Source: Lachnospiraceae bacterium KM106-2 (GTDB taxonomy: Bacteria; Bacillota; Clostridia; Lachnospirales; Lachnospiraceae). Taken from it: 64,000 nucleotides of DNA. The position numbers and the translations under genes were made by a program. Shown one piece after another: positions 19,886 to 28,663 of this stretch; within the stretch, counting starts at the first letter, position 1; every line of letters starts with the position of its first letter. The stretch is from assembly GCA_009731425.1 (NCBI GenBank), contig AP018794.1, positions 1 to 64,000 on the forward strand. The letters run 5' to 3'. The notes beneath the pieces are model-generated. The model did no database searches. It was not told the origin of the DNA and was given only the letters and a program-made list of their open reading frames with translations.

Positions 19886-20494
19886 ATGGAAGATTATAAA
19901 TTAGACGCTAAGATGAAAGAGTACGCAAAGAACCAGATAATGAATACGCCATAGGAGTATGATACCATGGTGAAAGAAACCATTGAGGAGTGTGAAAGTC
20001 ATACGAAACGAAAGCGCTTTAAGTTACCAAGGGTGGCTGTGGCTGCGATCGCTATTTGTGTATTGGCAGGTAGTGGAATAGGGACTACTGCAGCAGTGAA
20101 ATATTTCAAAACAGAGGCGCATTGTCTCAAATATCCAGAGGAACGAATGAAAAAGGTACCTAAGGAGAAAAAAGATAAATATGTGGAAGACTTACAGGAG
20201 GCTCCTGTAGATTGCGATTTTTATTCTAGAGAGTTTACGAAGAAAGAGGATGCACGAATGGAGGTATTAACTAAGAAATATGAGAGTAAAAAGTTATACC
20301 CAAAGGGATCACTACTTCAAATTAAATCGAAAAAGGAGGTTGATCCAGATAAGGTATGCTTCCTAGCTAAGATTAGTACATTCTATCTCCCGGAACGTAA
20401 ATTGACAGATGAGGAATTACTACAAGTGATTGATTTCTATTATACAAGGGACTATAGCTTAAATGAGCAATATGATGCGCATGGTGCGAACTAA
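19886..20494 (+). pseudogene. Anti-sigma factor-like membrane protein with in-frame amber codon
   Basis: ATG 19886 follows AGAAAGGGTGAG. The frame reads MEDYKLDAKMKEYAK...IMNTP, then TAG at 19952-19954, then EYDTMVKETIEECES, a basic stretch, one membrane helix (VAVAAIAICVLAGSGIGTTA) and an extracellular part. The layout (short cytosolic head, single helix, outer domain) and its position after an ECF factor fit an anti-sigma factor. ATG 19967 could restart translation because the stop creates TAGGAG 12 bases upstream. The outer domain is short and may be truncated. Confidence 0.7.
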
Positions 20495-20671
20495 GTGCCT
20501 TATGTAAAAAGAATCACCACTCCAGTATAGAAGTAGAAAGAGAGTATTACCGGTTATATGTGCTAGTTATTAACTTGTTTTTGTGTCTATTTTTTATAGA
20601 TATAGTTCAAAAGGGTGCATTTTCGTTCGAACTCCCTTTTTTAAAATAACATGCTACTGGAGTTTTTTGGG

Positions 20672-20690
20672 AAAAGTAGTATGATTAAAG
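20672..20690. repeat. 19-bp repeat, copy 2
   Basis: Identical to 19220-19238 and followed by AGCGTTAA. It lies 49 bases before the secreted DUF4163/DUF3298 gene and may be a shared regulatory sequence or the trace of a local duplication. Confidence 0.6.
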
Positions 20691-20738
20691 TAGCGTTAAA
20701 TTGATTTTAAAAGTAAATGAAGTAAGGAGCGGGTGAGA

Positions 20739-21449
20739 ATGAGAAAATTAAGGTATTTATGTATCATTATGAGTGTAGTAGTTATTGGTATCTTAACATC
20801 TAATAGCGTACATGCGAAAGGAAGGGCTTCCTATCAAATACAAAGAGTAGATCAGTCTGTTCACAATAAAGCTGGAAAAGTAATTGCCAAGTTTTATTAT
20901 GATCGTGTCATTTTGCGTGGAAATACAAAGGCTGTAAAGAAGATTAACAAGGACACCAAAAAAGTCTGTGATCAGTTCTTCCATACATATAAGAAGCAGT
21001 TTTTGGGATATGTAGAAGATAAAGATCAGCCATATGGTCCTACAGCAGAAGAACCTTATAAGTGTTATGTAACTAGTAAGGTTGCCTATAATAAGAATGG
21101 TATCATAAGTATCAAGCAGTATTCGGATTGGTTTGCTGGTGGAGTTGCAAACAGTGAATATACAGGATTAACATACAATACAAAAAGCGGAAAAAAATTG
21201 AGCATTGTTGATGTTATCAAAGGCAATTCACGCACAGTGAAGCAAAAAGTAGAACGTAATGTAAGAAAATATTTAATCAAGAATTCGATAGTTGGTTCAC
21301 AACTTTCATCAACCATGAACATTGTAAAGAAAAAGAAGATCGGAGATTATAATTTTTATCTATATAAGAACAAGGTATATGTCTGCTTCTTATGCTATGA
21401 GTTAGAGCTAGGAAATGATTATACGGTAGTGCCGATGAGTCGGAAATGA
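20739..21449 (+). CDS. Secreted DUF4163/DUF3298 (RsiV-like) protein
   Basis: 236 residues from ATG 20739, chosen over GTG 20733 because AAGGAG stands nine bases before it. A signal peptide (cleavage after SVHAK) is followed by a DUF4163-like region (CDQFFHTYKKQF) and a DUF3298-like region with TYNTKSGKKLSIVDVIKG and the C-terminal ELELGNDYTVVPM. This pair of domains forms the outer, lysozyme-sensing part of anti-sigma factor RsiV and also occurs in PdaC. No membrane helix remains after signal cleavage. It lies 244 bases after the broken sigma/anti-sigma pair. Confidence 0.75.
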   Translation: MRKLRYLCIIMSVVVIGILTSNSVHAKGRASYQIQRVDQSVHNKAGKVIAKFYYDRVILRGNTKAVKKINKDTKKVCDQFFHTYKKQFLGYVEDKDQPYGPTAEEPYKCYVTSKVAYNKNGIISIKQYSDWFAGGVANSEYTGLTYNTKSGKKLSIVDVIKGNSRTVKQKVERNVRKYLIKNSIVGSQLSSTMNIVKKKKIGDYNFYLYKNKVYVCFLCYELELGNDYTVVPMSRK

Positions 21450-21915
21450 GGTGATTAGTACATAAATAAAATACCTTCGTTGGGGAATAACGAGGGTATT
21501 AGAAACTAGAAGTTATTAAGTCGGTTGTAGAGAAAAAAGAGATGTAGGGAGAACACATTATCGATAATGATAATACTCAATACATATTGATGGCTATTAT
21601 AGGATTTATAGTAGGTGTCTTAGGTATTTTGATTTTTATGGAAAATATTTGAGTTCATCTTACTACACTTTTGGTAGTATTTGGATAGAATATTCTGCTT
21701 TTATCTATAGTAAATTTGTAAAAAGAATAAGGACAGTTAGAAAATAATTTGGTGTTCTATCAAACGGGATTGATATATTAAGTTCAAGAAATTGTTCACA
21801 CCACCTAGTGTTACAAAAGAGTTTAAACATTACAGATATAATACATACATGAAATAGAAGTGTATATAGAAACTATAGTGGCCGCTTATAAAGAGTGGGT
21901 GAAAGGAGTGTAGAT
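21450..21915. other. Gene-poor stretch with hairpin
   Basis: About 465 bases. A 12-bp stem (AATACCTTCGTT / AACGAGGGTATT, 21470-21500) probably ends transcription of the preceding gene although no T run follows. Around 21560-21652 a frame encodes a short hydrophobic peptide ending IIGFIVGVLGILIFMENI without a convincing start. Nothing else is supported. Confidence 0.5.
21470..21500 (+). terminator. Hairpin, probable terminator
   Basis: 12-bp stem with one G-U pair and a GGGGAAT loop. It lacks a T tract. Confidence 0.5.
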
Positions 21916-22206
21916 ATGGCTGCTACGTTTGTTCCAATTAGTGAATATGATTCAAAAGATTTACGTAAAGAATTAGATTTACCATATACAAAGCAATTAA
22001 AATATATGGAGCATAAAAAGGGGAATACATATGTTGAGATACAGGTAGTTGATTACGAAGTGGCTGGAGCATATAGTCCAAGTGGAATGAAAAGTTTAAC
22101 TGTTTCATTAGTAAATGGTCGAAAAGTAAGGATACTTGCACCGTTTTTTTCACAGATGCAAAAGAGTTCTTTTATTCAGGATATGATTAATGGAGGGAAA
22201 GAATAA
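21916..22206 (+). CDS. Small protein upstream of exonuclease-BRCT gene
   Basis: 96 residues from ATG 21916, which follows GAAAGGAG; GTG 21895 upstream is less likely. It is soluble, with beta-type segments (GNTYVEIQVVDYEV, GMKSLTVSLVNGRKVRIL). I recognise no family. Its stop overlaps the start of the exonuclease gene by one base (TAATG), so the two are probably co-translated. Confidence 0.6.
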   Translation: MAATFVPISEYDSKDLRKELDLPYTKQLKYMEHKKGNTYVEIQVVDYEVAGAYSPSGMKSLTVSLVNGRKVRILAPFFSQMQKSSFIQDMINGGKE

Positions 22207-23732
22207 TGAGAAAAAATCGTGAGAATAAGGGAAAGAGTATTATAGCTTTTCCATCGGAGTATGTTGTTGTAGATATTGAAACTACAGGATTATATCCAGG
22301 TTATGATTCAATTATTGAAATAGCGGCATTAAAGATATGTAATGATAAAGTAGTAGGAAGCTTTTCTTCATTAGTAAATGAGGGAGAAGTTTACGTAGAT
22401 GAGTTCATTACTGAATTAACTGGGATTACACAAGAAATGGTTAATAACGCTCCAGGTATCGAGACAGTGCTTCCGGAATTTTGTGAATTTGTTGGAGATA
22501 GTATTATTATTGGACAGAATATATCTTTTGATATTAATTTCTTGTATGATTGCATTTTGGAGAATACGAATAAATATTTTAGAAATGATCATGTAAATAT
22601 TGCACGTATATTTAGAAAATTGTATCCTGAAGAAACACATTATAGTTTGGCGGATATTGCATTACGATGCAATATTAATTATGAAAAGGCACATAGAGCA
22701 GCAGAAGATTGCTTAATAACCTATAAAGCTTTAAGATACCTTCATGAAGAGATTTTGAACAAATATGGAGAAGAGTCAGAATTTGAAAAATTATTTAAAA
22801 AGAATAGAAATAAAAACTCTAAACTAAAAGCATCAGATATTATAGTCGAAGGGATAGAATGGGATGAAGATAATCCATTATTTCAAAAGACATGTGTATT
22901 TACAGGTACATTACAGAATATGCAACGAAAGGATGCAATGAAAGCAGTTGTGGGTATTGGCGGATATGTTGGCGATAATGTGACGAAAAAGACTAATTAT
23001 TTGATCCTAGGTGATTTGTCATATTGTAAATCTGTTAGAGATGGGAATAGTAGGAAGTACATAAAAGCAAAAGAGTATAAAATAAAAGGTTACGATATAG
23101 AGGTTATTCCAGAGAGCTTATTCTATGAAATGATTGATTACAGGGGTGAGGAGAATGTTACTGAAGTACAAAATTATAACTATAAAGAAGAATTATATAA
23201 GATGATTAATGAGGTTATTAAGGAAACGGGAATTCCGAAAAATTCTATACAGTTTAATGAGCAAGTTGATAATAAGAATAAAGGAGAGTATTTACTTCAA
23301 ATTTTCGAAGAGGATTGGCCTAAGAATACGAGTTTGTTAAACCCTAAAGGTGTTACTTCACCGGTTTTAATTATTAAAGAAGAGAATAAAGGAAAGTATC
23401 AAGGATCAATTAAGATAATTATGAAAAAGTCACAATTTGAAGTGGTTGGTTGCCCTAAAACAGTGACATCAATGAAAAGCGGAGAGGATAGTATACTGGT
23501 TCATATATTAAGAACTGATCCAATACTAATCCCCTATATCCGTAAACATATCATACATAAACTTTCAATTTATAAGTCAAAAAATAGCTTTAGTTGCTGT
23601 AGCCAATTTAAAAGGTGTTCCGATGAAAGACATTGTGTTCATGAAAATTTGCTATATTCAACTGGATGTTTTTACAGAATGCATCTAGATAAGGATGAAA
23701 TATTTTATGGGAAAAATAGAAATATAGACTAA
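22206..23732 (+). CDS. DnaQ-like exonuclease with BRCT domain and Cys-rich tail
   Basis: 508 residues. Residues about 17-180 form a DEDD 3'-5' exonuclease: VVVDIETTGL (motif I), IIGQNISFDINFLYD (motif II) and AHRAAEDCLITYKAL (motif III, DEDDh His). Residues about 228-295 form a BRCT domain (KTCVFTGTL, then GGYVGDNVTKKTNYLILGD), as in NAD-dependent ligase and some DnaQ-like proteins. The end carries a cysteine cluster, CC-x5-CS-x5-C-x9-GC-x2-RMHL, followed by FYGKN, which could bind zinc. It probably trims DNA or RNA ends; the substrate is not known. Confidence 0.85.
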   Translation: MRKNRENKGKSIIAFPSEYVVVDIETTGLYPGYDSIIEIAALKICNDKVVGSFSSLVNEGEVYVDEFITELTGITQEMVNNAPGIETVLPEFCEFVGDSIIIGQNISFDINFLYDCILENTNKYFRNDHVNIARIFRKLYPEETHYSLADIALRCNINYEKAHRAAEDCLITYKALRYLHEEILNKYGEESEFEKLFKKNRNKNSKLKASDIIVEGIEWDEDNPLFQKTCVFTGTLQNMQRKDAMKAVVGIGGYVGDNVTKKTNYLILGDLSYCKSVRDGNSRKYIKAKEYKIKGYDIEVIPESLFYEMIDYRGEENVTEVQNYNYKEELYKMINEVIKETGIPKNSIQFNEQVDNKNKGEYLLQIFEEDWPKNTSLLNPKGVTSPVLIIKEENKGKYQGSIKIIMKKSQFEVVGCPKTVTSMKSGEDSILVHILRTDPILIPYIRKHIIHKLSIYKSKNSFSCCSQFKRCSDERHCVHENLLYSTGCFYRMHLDKDEIFYGKNRNID

Positions 23733-24348
23733 CTATACCGTTTGTAAAAATAGATGTATACAAAGAATTATATGTATATTGTGAAGAATTTTATTTGGCT
23801 TCTTTTAAGGTATGATAGATATAAAATAAATAGTCTCTTAAATGACGAGAATTATTTTATATGCAGGAATAAGAGTATTGGAAAAACGGAATTAATAAAA
23901 TATCTTGACTCATATATTGGCAGAGATTTCAACTACAAACAAAGCGCCCCCGCTGGGGAACAGCGGAGGCGTTTAAAAGGGGAGGATAAGTATTTAATTT
24001 TTCGTTGGTATTTTGCTTGTTATAATTGGAGGGGGGATCCAATTATGTTTTAAGCATTCGCGATTTGTGCAAATCTAATAAATATCATTTGTTGTAAGTT
24101 ATTTATTAGACTAATAATAGTATGATACGTTTCAAAGGTTATTATTCAATGTTTGAGAACTTTTTTTCAATTCGGAAGAATTTCTATTTGAGTCATTTCT
24201 TATAATAGTAACAGGACCTTCTAAAAAGGGAGGTAATACGCATGATTACGTACTTAAAAAAATAATTGCGTAAATAGAAGCTTGTATGATATACTAATTA
24301 GAGCTATTTCGGCAATATAATTGGAAATAGGTGAAAGGACGTGCAATT
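23733..24348. other. Gene-poor stretch
   Basis: About 615 bases without a convincing gene. A frame from 23754 to 24053 is open but runs through a terminator-like hairpin and resembles no protein. A 10-bp inverted repeat (CTAATAAATA / TATTTATTAG) spans 24075-24109. TATGATATACTAAT near 24285 may be the -10 region for the SEC-C gene. Confidence 0.5.
23938..23978 (+). terminator. GC-rich hairpin, probable terminator
   Basis: Stem CGCCCCCGCT / AGCGGAGGCG (one mismatch) with loop GGGGAAC, followed by GTTTAAAA. It lies downstream of the exonuclease gene. Confidence 0.6.
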
Positions 24349-24855
24349 ATGAGTTTATTACAAGAATGGAGAGACTACGCATACGCTCAAGATACAAATC
24401 AACAAGAAGGAGCTATGTTCTGGGCTAACTACTTCAATATTGAAAAAGGAATTTACGAACAAATCTTAGCTACTCCAGAAACAGTAGTAACAGGTACTGT
24501 AAAAGAATTAGCTGACAAATATGAAACTGATCTTAGTCATTTCGTAGGATTCTTAGATGGAATCAATGACAGCTTAAAGACTGCAAATCCAATCGAAGAA
24601 ATGGATGAAAATACAACTGTAAGTTTAGATTTCGATAGTGAAAAATTATACTATAACATGTGTGAAGCAAGAGCTGACTGGTTATATGAATTACCACAAT
24701 GGGATAACATCTTAACAAAAGAACGTCGTAAAGAATTATTCTTAGAACAAAGAAAATCTCATACTGTAGTAAAAGAGAAAAAAGTTGGCCGTAACGATCC
24801 ATGCCCATGTGGAAGCGGTAAAAAATATAAAAAATGTTGTGGAGCAAACCAATAG
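24349..24855 (+). CDS. SEC-C zinc-motif protein
   Basis: 168 residues from ATG 24349 (GAAAGGACG upstream; GTG starts further up would lengthen it by six). The N-terminal acidic helical domain is unassigned. The C-terminus is a textbook SEC-C motif, [18 protein letters not shown], a zinc-binding module also found at the end of SecA. Codon use is strongly biased (TTA, GAA, CCA, GTA, AAA), unlike many neighbours, which suggests high expression. The role is unknown. Confidence 0.85.
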   Translation: MSLLQEWRDYAYAQDTNQQEGAMFWANYFNIEKGIYEQILATPETVVTGTVKELADKYETDLSHFVGFLDGINDSLKTANPIEEMDENTTVSLDFDSEKLYYNMCEARADWLYELPQWDNILTKERRKELFLEQRKSHTVVKEKKVGRNDPCPCGSGKKYKKCCGANQ

Positions 24856-24881
24856 TTAGTTCTCACATAATAATTTAAAAG

Positions 24882-24928
24882 AGACGGTAACAAGTTGAAC
24901 GATATTAACTTGTTACCGTCTTTTTTTA
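24882..24928 (+). terminator. Strong terminator after SEC-C gene
   Basis: Perfect 15-bp stem (AGACGGTAACAAGTT / AACTTGTTACCGTCT) and a run of eight T. Confidence 0.95.
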
Positions 24929-25055
24929 TACTTTCTTTAAATAACACAAAAAGATTGAAATGTATATAAAATAAAGAAAATAAAATTGAAAACCAGCTAA
25001 AAATATGCTAAATTTATAGTATTGAATTACATGTTCACACAAAGGAGAAAATAGT

Positions 25056-26720
25056 ATGAAATCAGCGTTTAAAAACGTGTCTTTTAAGAGCAAGATGATC
25101 GTAAGCATTAATTTGATCGTTATGCTTGTGTTAGGGGTTACAACCTATGCATCCAGATTGGATGTTCAAAAACAAATACAAGAAGTTCTTATGAAACGAG
25201 CTGGGGAAGAAGCGACTCAGATCGCGAAACAGGCTGAACTTATATTGGAGTTTAATAAAGAAAATTTACAAACATTTATAGATGAGATTACGAAAGAGAA
25301 TTCCCATATTGCCTATGCTGTAGTGATCGATGAAAACGTTACAGCAATAGCGCATAGTGATGAAGAGAAGATTGGCAGAACCTATGATGATGACTATACA
25401 GTAAATGCAGTAAAGGGTTCAGAACAAAGTACCTCACGTTTTTACGCCGACGTACAAAAAACATGGGCAAATGACATTTGTACTCCGATTTATGTGAATG
25501 GAGAGAAATACGGAATCCTTGATGTAGGAATCTATGAGAATGAATTAAGCAGTACTGTTAGTAATGTAGTGAAGAAACAGTTAATGTATAATGCAATTGC
25601 AATTATCGGAATCTGCATTCTTGTCGTTACAATCTGCACACGTCTATTTTCTTATATTAAGAAGATCACTTATGTATGCGATCAAATCGGCGAAGGAAAT
25701 CTACAAGTTGCCCTAGAAGATAAGCTGGTTGCCCGAAAGGATGAGATCGGTAAGATTGCAAATGGAATCGAAGTGTTAAGAGGTCAGATTAAGGAGATGG
25801 TTACTACCATTGGTGATGAGGTCGTTAAAATTGAGGGTGTTGCGGATGACCTCACTTCTCGAGCGTCAGAAACAGTACAATCTGGAAATGAGATCGCTAT
25901 GGTTATGTTGGAAATTAATAAGGGTAGCGCCGAACAGAAGGTCATCACGGATCAATTTGAGACAATCTCAGAAGAGATTTCGACTGGAATGCAGCAGATA
26001 TCGGTTAATATTCAAGAAGCAACGGATTCAACCGTAGAGACATTAAAGAAGGCAGAGGAAGGAAACCAGCTTCTTAACTTAGCAAGCAATCAGATGAATA
26101 TGATCGATCATGGTGTAAAAGCAACACGAGATCAGATGGTAGAGCTCGAGGAAAAATCGAAAGCAATAGAAGAAATCATAGGAATTATTACAGGAATTGC
26201 AAAACAGACAAATCTTTTGGCACTGAATGCGGCAATCGAAGCGGCAAGAAGTGGTGAACATGGAAAAGGATTTGCTGTGGTAGCAGAAGAAGTTAAGAAT
26301 CTGGCGGAAGGTTCAACCAAAGCAGTCGAGCAGATCGCGGCTATTATTGAGGAAGTACTAAGAGAGATTCATATTGTAACTGATTATATGGAAAAAAGTA
26401 ATAAGGCTGCGGATGAAGGAATTCGTGTCATCGATGAGACGAAGGAATCATTTACACATATTTTTGAGGCAGTACAAAGAGCTGCAAGACAGATGGAAGA
26501 AATCTCAGCAGCGACAGAAGAAATCACAGCGGGAACGGAAGAGTTGACTGCAGGAAGTCAAGATTCTTCTATCATCGTGTCAAAATTTGCGACAAAAGTG
26601 GAACAAGTGAGTGGATTAACGGAGACACAAAATCATTCCATGGAACAAGTATCCAATGCGGTTCAGGAATTAAATGAATTAAACCGTTCTTTACAAGTTA
26701 TTGTAAAATCCTATAACTAA
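25056..26720 (+). CDS. Methyl-accepting chemotaxis protein with extracellular Cache-like domain
   Basis: 554 residues. TM1 is at about 15-30, followed by an extracellular ligand domain of about 140 residues ([22 protein letters not shown] resembles a single Cache domain). TM2 is near 175-195, then HAMP and a long MCP signalling domain with the tip [21 protein letters not shown] and [20 protein letters not shown] precedes ATG 25056. The ligand cannot be inferred. A terminator follows. Confidence 0.92.
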   Translation: MKSAFKNVSFKSKMIVSINLIVMLVLGVTTYASRLDVQKQIQEVLMKRAGEEATQIAKQAELILEFNKENLQTFIDEITKENSHIAYAVVIDENVTAIAHSDEEKIGRTYDDDYTVNAVKGSEQSTSRFYADVQKTWANDICTPIYVNGEKYGILDVGIYENELSSTVSNVVKKQLMYNAIAIIGICILVVTICTRLFSYIKKITYVCDQIGEGNLQVALEDKLVARKDEIGKIANGIEVLRGQIKEMVTTIGDEVVKIEGVADDLTSRASETVQSGNEIAMVMLEINKGSAEQKVITDQFETISEEISTGMQQISVNIQEATDSTVETLKKAEEGNQLLNLASNQMNMIDHGVKATRDQMVELEEKSKAIEEIIGIITGIAKQTNLLALNAAIEAARSGEHGKGFAVVAEEVKNLAEGSTKAVEQIAAIIEEVLREIHIVTDYMEKSNKAADEGIRVIDETKESFTHIFEAVQRAARQMEEISAATEEITAGTEELTAGSQDSSIIVSKFATKVEQVSGLTETQNHSMEQVSNAVQELNELNRSLQVIVKSYN

Positions 26721-26726
26721 GAAATA

Positions 26727-26767
26727 AAAAAGAAACTCTGTAATAATCTACAGGGTTTCTTTTTTTA
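26727..26767 (+). terminator. Terminator after chemoreceptor
   Basis: 12-bp stem AGAAACTCTGTA / TACAGGGTTTCT with one G-U pair and a T run. It also lies at the 3' end of the convergent XRE gene. Confidence 0.9.
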
Positions 26768-26774
26768 TTATGTA

Positions 26775-27122
26775 CTATTTGTTTTCTGATTTTGATTGTT
26801 GATACAATAAAAATTCGGCATATTCTTTCATTTTATGTGCGTTTTCTTCTTCTAACTGTTGATACATATTGAAGAAATCTACAATATCTTTATCTAATAC
26901 TTCACCACCGATGGGGAGATAGGCGTCAGATACTCCGAGAAGATAATCACAAGATACATCAAAATACTTACTTAATGCGATTAATTTGGAGAATGAGGGT
27001 TCATTTCGGCGTGACTCATAATTTGAAATTGCCGTGGGTTTGAGAGCTAAGATAGAAGCGAGTTCTGCCTGGGTGAGTTTGTGCTTTTGTCGTAGTTGAC
27101 GTAATCGTATATTAAATTCCAT
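26775..27122 (-). CDS. XRE family transcriptional regulator
   Basis: 115 residues. The N-terminal helix-turn-helix is clear: LRQKHKLTQAELASILALKPTAISNYESRRNEPS, split here as LTQAELASIL and AISNYESRRNEPS, then FDVSCDYLLGVS. The short helical tail may dimerise. It is divergent from a histidine kinase. CAATTTGT (27148) and ACAAATTG (27261) sequences in the shared region could be half-sites, but this is weak. Confidence 0.85.
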   Translation of the reverse strand: MEFNIRLRQLRQKHKLTQAELASILALKPTAISNYESRRNEPSFSKLIALSKYFDVSCDYLLGVSDAYLPIGGEVLDKDIVDFFNMYQQLEEENAHKMKEYAEFLLYQQSKSENK

Positions 27123-27257
27123 AACTGCCTCCGTAAACTATAAATTGCAATTTGTTATTTCTTTAACAACATTATAAATTATAGTGGTAAAATTTACAAC
27201 TGTTTTTGTGAAATTAAATTTACAATTTCGGCATTTGTGAGATGAAAAATACAAATG

Positions 27258-27286
27258 TTGACAAATTGTGGAAGAGGAAATATGAT
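27258..27286 (+). promoter_or_regulatory. Consensus sigma-A promoter for kinase gene
   Basis: TTGACA, exactly 17 bases, TATGAT. Transcription should begin near 27293, so the frame upstream of it (ATG 27255 and 27282) would not be in the message and the coding start must be ATG 27315. Confidence 0.75.
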
Positions 27287-27314
27287 GAATATAATCGTTA
27301 AAGGCGGTGTTAGG

Positions 27315-28652
27315 ATGAAGAATGAAGATAAAATAAAATTTATGTTAGAAAATACCGATGAGATTGTGCTTTTTGTAGATCAAGATGGAAATATAGAAGA
27401 TTGTAGTGATTCGGTATTTAAAAACTTTGGCTTCCTAAAAGAAGAGTTGTTGGGAAAGAGTATACAAATGATCTTCCCGAAACTGGAGCTGAATTCTGAT
27501 GTAGAAAAAGAGATGATTACAGCATATTGTAAAAATCACACATGTATTTCTTTCTATTATGGAATGCATGAAATGGATGGGAATTACTTGATCTGTGCTA
27601 GAAATGTGCAGAAGTGTATGGAAGTAAGGCGAGAATTAGAGCGAACAAAGGCACAGGCGGAGGCAGCCAAGAACATTAAGAAAGAGTTCTTAGCGAATGT
27701 GACCCATGAACTGAGAACCCCTATTAATGGAATTAAGGGACTCATTAAAACTTTAGAGGATGATGAACTGACGAGACAGCAGGAAGAGACGATCGAGATT
27801 ATTGACCAATGTTGTAACAATATGGTGAAGCTGATTAATAATTTATTAGATTCTACTAAATATCAGTCAGGAAAAGTCATTTTGGAAGAAAAAGAGTTTA
27901 AACTTGATGAAATGTTAGATCATGTGTTGGCGTTACATAGGGAAAAGATTTATGAAAAGGGATTAAAGTTTAGTTATTATGAATCTGCGGATATTCCGAA
28001 TGAATTGGTGGGCGACGAGTTAAGACTTTCACAGGTGCTCAATAATTTATTAAGTAATGCGGTGAAATTCACTAAGAGCGGACAGATTTCACTTGAAGTG
28101 ATCGCCACGAATATTACCGAGGATGAAGTAGAACTCTTCTTCTTGATCATGGATACCGGTATCGGGGTAGATGAAGAGGAGAAGGATATGATCTTCAATA
28201 GTTTTGTGCAAGGAGATGCTTCAATTACAAGAAGATTTGGTGGAACAGGATTAGGGTTATCGATCAGTAAGCAGATTGTGGAATTAATGAATGGTAAAAT
28301 CCATATGACGAGTGAGAAAGGGGTCGGAAGTACCTTTTATTTCTCTGTTAAAGTCAAACGTAAGGAAAGTCGCAATATCGTGGGTGAGACACAGGAACGA
28401 AGAACTATGATTGAACAAAAGGATTGGAAGGAATCTGTTTCTGAAAATATGAAGAAGCTAATTCTTTGTATCGAGTTAGAGTCCTGGATCCGTGCAGAAG
28501 AGTTTGTCAATCTGATCAAGGAAGAGGTCGAAGGGGTCAATCCTGTACTGAAAAAGAAAGCTTTTCTCTTGGCACTTGCAGTTCGTAAAGAGGATTATGA
28601 GAAAAGTAAGAAAGCATTTGAACTATTTAATGAAGAATTACAGAATAATTAA
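27315..28652 (+). CDS. PAS-domain sensor histidine kinase
   Basis: 445 residues, no membrane segment. A PAS domain (VLFVDQDGNIEDCSDSVFKNFGF) is followed by HisKA with NVTHELRTPINGIKG (phosphorylated His) and HATPase_c with LNNLLSNAVKFT, DTGIGV and GGTGLGLSI. A further 80-residue helical C-terminal extension is unassigned. Start ATG 27315 is chosen from the promoter at 27258 and the AAGGCGG site. The response regulator gene follows after 11 bases, so the two probably form a cytosolic two-component pair. Confidence 0.88.
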   Translation: MKNEDKIKFMLENTDEIVLFVDQDGNIEDCSDSVFKNFGFLKEELLGKSIQMIFPKLELNSDVEKEMITAYCKNHTCISFYYGMHEMDGNYLICARNVQKCMEVRRELERTKAQAEAAKNIKKEFLANVTHELRTPINGIKGLIKTLEDDELTRQQEETIEIIDQCCNNMVKLINNLLDSTKYQSGKVILEEKEFKLDEMLDHVLALHREKIYEKGLKFSYYESADIPNELVGDELRLSQVLNNLLSNAVKFTKSGQISLEVIATNITEDEVELFFLIMDTGIGVDEEEKDMIFNSFVQGDASITRRFGGTGLGLSISKQIVELMNGKIHMTSEKGVGSTFYFSVKVKRKESRNIVGETQERRTMIEQKDWKESVSENMKKLILCIELESWIRAEEFVNLIKEEVEGVNPVLKKKAFLLALAVRKEDYEKSKKAFELFNEELQNN

Positions 28653-28663
28653 AAGGAGAAATC

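Noticed and set aside
19503..19954. Pyrrolysine or genome-wide amber reassignment
   Set aside because: Many clearly intact genes in this window end in TAG (for example spoVAC, spoVAD, the SEC-C gene), and the affected proteins are not methylamine methyltransferases. Local decay or occasional readthrough is simpler.
21560..21652. Short hydrophobic peptide frame
   Set aside because: It encodes a plausible membrane helix but has no start codon with a ribosome site and a TAG just upstream; noted only in the region entry.
23754..24053. 99-codon open frame
   Set aside because: It runs through a terminator-like hairpin, has no ribosome site and its sequence resembles no protein I know.
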